Source: Polytrichum commune (lineage: Eukaryota; Streptophyta; Polytrichopsida; Polytrichales; Polytrichaceae). From it: a stretch of DNA of 64,000 nucleotides. The stretch is taken from the NCBI GenBank assembly GCA_950295325.1, contig OX485809.1:31248001-31312000 (forward strand), written 5' to 3'. Numbering within the stretch: position 1 is the first letter of the stretch; each line of letters opens with the position of its first letter. The notes under the pieces were generated by a model that saw only the letters and a program-made list of their open reading frames with translations, was not told the origin of the DNA and made no database searches. Below are positions 59,801-64,000 of the stretch, in pieces. The translations under genes and the position numbers were made by a program.

Positions 59801-62800
59801 CTTCCTAAATCCTAAATGTTGAAGTTGTTTCAGATATTGGGAGATCCCAAAGGAGTACTCTTTGTGTCTCCTGTAGTCCTTGTCCACTTCTGGTGCCTGT
59901 GGTTCTCATACATGTGTTTGTTGACAGGCAACTAGTGAGGCTGGTTTTGGAGCTCTTCCTTCTGAAGTCACAGATTTTTTTACTCCTTGTTTGGCAAGAT
60001 CTTTAAGCAAGGGTGCTCGATTGCCAGCTCAAGTGACTCCATGTGTCTGTATCCAGCTTCCCTCTTATTTTGATCGGAAAGTTGTTCTTGACAGAGCTTC
60101 TCAAGATATAGTGAGAGCTCTGGCCACTACATTTAAAAGCCGGGTGGCTAGGCTTAGGGAAGAGTACAACGCAGGGTGTTCTGCAGAGAAGCCAAAGACT
60201 GTTACATCTGGGGGTGTGAAATTATCTACGTCTGTCCAGCGCATGATTGCTGATAGGGTGTCTCTGTTAAGGTCACGTGTACAGGCAGATCTAGGAAAAG
60301 ACTTGAGGAATATAGGTCAAGATTGGGCAAGGAACTTTGGTAAAGACACTCGTAGTACGTATGCAAATGATTTAGCTAAGGTGTTTGGAATAGATCTGGG
60401 TAGGGGTCTTGGTCTTGATTTGGAAGTAGAAATCAAGGACTTGGGAAGTGGTCTAGTTGATGACATCAACAATGAAATGAGAAGTATTGACTCGGGGAGA
60501 AGTATCATGGGAAACAACTTAGTTCAAGAAGCTTCAAGAGTTAATGCTAACCAGCATGACGATATTAAAACCTTCAATGTTGAAAGCGAACCTCAGCAGT
60601 CCAAACATGTCAAATCTACACGGTTTACCAGCTTAGTAGAGCCAAATTCTCTTTTCAGTGCACCTCTCTCTGGTGCGAGTAAACATACAGAGAAAGTTGA
60701 CAGTTTCAGAGGTACAGTTCTTCTTAACTATCTCTTTAAACATCTGTATGCTGTCTATTCTCAGTGCCAGGCTCCTGAGAAGAAGATTATCAATGCTACA
60801 GTTTCTTATTATTGCTGCCCTACACTTCATAGTGTATGAGATTGTGTACTGAATTTGTATGGTCACTATATAGGACGAGTCTCAAATTTCTCATAGCATC
60901 CTTGTTAATACTCTGTCAAATGGATGTGTTTCTCAAGGTACATGCGGCACCGTAGATCTTACCACTGGTATCCAAACTCAAAGCCACCCAGTTGGAATAG
61001 AGGAGATCGAAAGGCAGCCTGCATCTGCTCAAGTAGGTGCAGAAAGGACCGAGGCCTCTAAGCAGCTTGTCACCAATGACACATCTGTACCATTGTTAAT
61101 GGAGTGCAAAGCGCTCCAGAGTGCAATTTCTTTTTGTGGTTACCGTCTTCTTCAGGATCCACAGCTAGCAGAACTGCGCAGTGCCACTACTATGCTGAGG
61201 GTAGTGCCAACCTTTAATTTAAATGATTGCACAAATGACGGCATTGAGACTTTTGATTGGGAAACTCTAGAGTTCCGCACCAGCAATGGACTCGAAAAGG
61301 TCTCTGATCCTCAATATGTTCGAGGACTAACAGCGATTGGTCTGAAGGCACAAAGAGGAGTTTATCAAACTGGGCGAGAGGTTGAATATGAATTGCACCG
61401 AGTGATTGAAGCTCTTTATGCTCGAGTTCAGCAAAAGCTTAACAGTGGGAAAGACAGTCTTCAATATCTCCATCTGACATCTCAAGCAGCTACTTTACTG
61501 GACATTATGGCCTCTTGGGTCCATGAAGTGCACAAGTGAGTTTTGTCTCTTGGATGAGGCTTTTGTCCCTTGGATTGCACGTTGGAAATTATTCTGGAAA
61601 TTTTGCAAGTACTGCAGCTGTTTGATGATGTGTTAGAACCTGTTGTATTCTGCAGTTTGACTTATAGGCATCTTTGTTGAATTCTCAGCCCAAAGTATTT
61701 CTATCTACAATGTGATTGCAGTTGTACCTCAGCAAGTGTTAATTTTCTCTTATTTCAAGTAGGAAGAAAAATACTAAGTATTGCATCCAATGATTTGACT
61801 TGGTCAGGTTGGAGGTAGCTGCAAATATGCATAATTTACCCATAGCAAAGAGTATCTTAGAGTTCTCATACGAGGAAGAACAACTTCAAGATTGCAGTCC
61901 TCAACATCCACAGGATGTAGATGAAGACAATGAAGTTGAAGCTGTTAACGGACACCATGGCCAGGAGCCTGCTGCAATGGCAGCAGTAGTTGCCTATGAA
62001 GGTGGTAGTGAGGCTATAAATTCCTTGGATGAATGCAGTCCACCTCTGCAAAATTTTAAAACGAACTGTATTTTAAAGGTAAATGGCTGTACCCAGAAGC
62101 AAGTAACTTCTGGTTCAAGTGCTCATCCCATCAAGAAGGTTGGTTTCATTGATGACATCCTGAAAACTTCAAGAATTATCAGTGAGGGGACGGAAACAGA
62201 TGGCAAGTTCAAAGGATTGTCTGAAAGGGGAAATTCCAGCGGCTGTGGAGGTCAGGGAGGATTTGCCGGCCCTGCATCAGATGATGGCAGAAGCAAGGAG
62301 CCAGTGTCGCCAGCCAGTAATGTAGTGCATCATCAGCAACAATCTGAAGCTGCAGGAGTTCTAGCTGGAAACAGCCAGCGCCCGTTATTGTGTAATGCAT
62401 TACAAACGGCAGAAGCTTGCTTGGAAGACAGGACTCCAAGTCATACCTCAGCTCCTATGGAGGGCTCAACATCTACCTCTCCTGTGTCAAAGAGGAAAAC
62501 TTTTCCTCAGGCTGTTTACTTCAAAGCTGACTGTCTACGCCAGCTAGAGCTTGCGGTTAAGGAGTTCTTAAGTATGTCATGCAAAGAACAGGGTTTAGGA
62601 GCCTCACTTGAAGCATTACATGACCTGGTCACTGGATGTGCAGCATCTGCACTCGCAGCTTCTCAGAATGTATTGTGCAAGTCTGAGAAGACAAAAATTA
62701 CTCACCAGGTTATTTTGCACTGGGCAGGTTTGACCTGCCATTGTGGAAGTGATAAAGCAGTAGAATCACCTGCCAGTACCAGTGGGGCAGGTGAAACTCC

Positions 62801-63140
62801 AAAGCAACCATCTTTCCATACACCTCCACCTGCCATTTCATATGACTCTACCAGTTCGTATCTAGACGAACTTCAGAGATTCTCCAGAAAGAGGAAAAGA
62901 TCAAGATCAAGATCAAGGAGTCGGGTCAGTGATATTCTACCTTCACCAGCAAAGAAACCCACAACTTCGACTCCTGGAGCTCCTTCTGTGCTACCACTCC
63001 CTTCTCCAATGGGTCTTATGTCACCGCTGAAGCAGACAAATAGCAGCATAACTTACACTTGTCTACGGCCTGTGACCAGGGTTGTGTCAAACTTGATACC
63101 AAAGTTAAGAGTGGACAAAGAAGCGAGAGGAGATCAATGA
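53887..63140 (+). CDS. Nuclear AAA ATPase with N-terminal extended PHD finger (ATAD2/Yta7-like; At3g15120-like), ten exons
   Basis: A likely chromatin-acting ATPase. Coding exons: 53887-54182, 55591-55846, 56363-56503, 56884-57347, 57650-58328, 58481-59240, 59483-59745, 59928-60711, 60938-61535, 61808-63140. All splice in frame at GT-AG to 1857 residues. Order: acidic N-terminus; extended PHD finger (~99-255: CGLC, WIHENCAIWSPEVYFSG, CSRCNHPGATIGC, CARAEGC); AAA domain with Walker A GHPGTGKT (399-406), Walker B IIFFDE (459-464), sensor Asn507 and arginine fingers R518/R521; a second AAA-like domain (~812-1000) with degenerate Walker A (GDGKQGQN) and no DE (PCVLYMPKIEDW, 873-884); long serine-rich C-terminus with KRKRSRSRSRSR (~1776-1787). 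No bromodomain was seen. An alternative start at 53785 would add 34 residues encoded by leader repeat. The exon 8/9 junction is least certain. The single-copy frame suggests a working gene. Confidence 0.88.
54250..54905 (+). repeat. ~227-bp tandem repeat x 3 in intron 1 of the AAA gene
   Basis: Units begin near 54257, 54484 and 54711, marked by AACAGGRTTCATT, TCAGTCTTTGA, GGGGCTC, GTTGGCGAGATCCG and GGGTGAAGAAT. The third unit is more diverged (AGCAGGATTCCTT). Exons 1 and 2 are outside the repeat. Confidence 0.85.
56525..56896 (+). repeat. 186-bp tandem duplication spanning the 3' splice site of intron 3 (AAA gene)
   Basis: CTGAACAACTTCT at 56525 recurs at 56711. ACTGTATCCCAG followed by CCATGTGCACG occurs at 56686-56708 and again at 56872-56894. 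The offset is 186 bp. The duplication therefore contains a complete copy of the polypyrimidine/AG acceptor and the first codons of exon 4. Using the first acceptor (exon start 56698) would give an in-frame TAG within about 22 codons; using the second (56884) keeps the extended PHD finger open. Confidence 0.9.
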
Positions 63141-64000
63141 TTGATTCATACTTTGAAAAGACGTCATGGCACCTTTATGGACATCATTGTGGATAAGCAA
63201 GGGAGCTACATTCTTTGAAGGAGCCAGAACCAGCTATTTCTTGTATCATACTGCAATCAATATGCACGTGTTGTTAACAGCAATCAGCTGCAGATTTTGC
63301 CATGGAGAACATCGCTTTACATCGCTTCAATGGTAAATATGTGATTCACCTTCTAAAATTTGAATGCCCTCAGCTCAAACTGGTGTTAGTTGGACAAATT
63401 GTTTTCAGTTGTGTATGGCTCCTGACTTACATTTGAATTCAGAATTTGTGATTTGAAGTCTGGTGGTAATAATTTGTCTCCTCTGTTTTGCAGCTTTTTC
63501 CTAGAACATCCTGCTTCCAAAGTAGCACTATCTAACGAGCAACAAACTTGGTAAGCCAACAATACACTCATCATGTGTTCTGGTTGAGAAACTTCTACTA
63601 ATACTTTCAAATCATGAATTCAATTCCGGTCTGTTATTAGTGTCAGTTGATGATGACAAACTAATAATAACTGGTGGTCTTTTCCAGTGAGCAGATCATT
63701 ATTGATTCTACAAAAGCTGCACCATTGTGCAGGACCTGGGTTGCCAATAATCTGGGGATATTTACTGTCAATGATACTTGATGACGAATGATGTCTGGTG
63801 CCCAATGTTACCGAGAACAATTCATCAAATTACTTGTCAGTATCAGTTGATCATTTTTTATAAAATCCACAGCCTGAAGTAGCACAAGGCTAATCCTTGG
63901 GACTATCCACGAAGATCTTGGATCCAATGAGGAGCTGAACCTGTTGTGGCACTCAATTTTGTCCAACACATAGTAAGGTTAATTTTATTTGAGAAAGGTT
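63141..64000 (+). other. Probable spliced 3' UTR of the AAA ATPase gene
   Basis: After the stop codon two further GT-AG introns can be drawn. One has its donor after 63332 (CAATG then GTAAAT) and its acceptor before 63494 (TGTTTTGCAG). The other has its donor after 63550 (ACTTG then GTAAGC) and its acceptor before 63688 (CTTTTCCAG). No long reading frame continues through the joined pieces. The polyadenylation site may lie beyond the window. Confidence 0.5.

Noticed and set aside
1-64000. A previously undescribed multi-gene system
   Set aside because: The three genes belong to separate known pathways, are spaced by repeat DNA and lie on different strands. No cluster, toxin/defence pair or conserved unknown gene set was seen.

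Overview
This window looks like nuclear DNA of a land plant. Three protein-coding genes with GT-AG introns can be read: a core N-glycan alpha-1,3-fucosyltransferase (GT10 family), a chloroplast-targeted thylakoid protein of the MPH1/TEF5-like proline-rich type, and a nuclear AAA ATPase with an extended PHD finger. A tRNA-Val(AAC) gene is also present. The photosynthesis gene and the plant-type N-glycan enzyme point to a photosynthetic plant. Low gene density and many small DNA transposons would suit a gymnosperm, fern, lycophyte or large-genome angiosperm. The sequence alone does not let me choose between them.

Layout. From 1 to 29.2 kb there is no convincing intact gene. This part is a mosaic of MITEs (miniature inverted-repeat transposable elements), tandem repeats and one decayed LINE fragment (9.5-10.7 kb, minus strand). 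tRNA-Val lies at 29.24-29.31 kb (minus), followed by the fucosyltransferase gene (30.1-36.9 kb, minus, seven coding exons). From 37.3 to 42.5 kb there is repeat-rich DNA, including an element with TTAA duplications nested in an older MITE, a Tourist-like MITE and a hAT-like MITE. The MPH1-like gene is at 42.5-44.4 kb (minus, three exons), with three Tourist-like MITEs in a row just upstream (44.85-46.02 kb). From 46 to 53 kb is more repeat DNA. The AAA ATPase gene fills 53.9-63.1 kb (plus, ten coding exons), with a probable spliced 3' UTR reaching to about 64 kb.

The three genes have unrelated jobs (Golgi glycosylation, thylakoid membrane, chromatin) and are not an operon or cluster. Two features stand out. 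First, the transposon families can be cross-checked against each other inside the window: duplicated target sites, nested insertions, and one element whose empty site is preserved in another repeat copy. Second, local tandem duplications of about 90-320 bp are frequent. They occur in the leader, intron 1 and intron 3 of the AAA gene, in intron 2 of the MPH1-like gene, and in a satellite-like array at 2.16-3.46 kb that appears to have grown from a MITE.

I found no sign of a new multi-gene biological system. The most interesting items are genome-dynamics observations: the TTAA element with its empty site, the MITE-derived array, the family whose ends are themselves palindromes, and the duplicated 3' splice site in the AAA gene. 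Gene models come from reading frames, splice-site consensus and family recognition from memory; no database search was possible.
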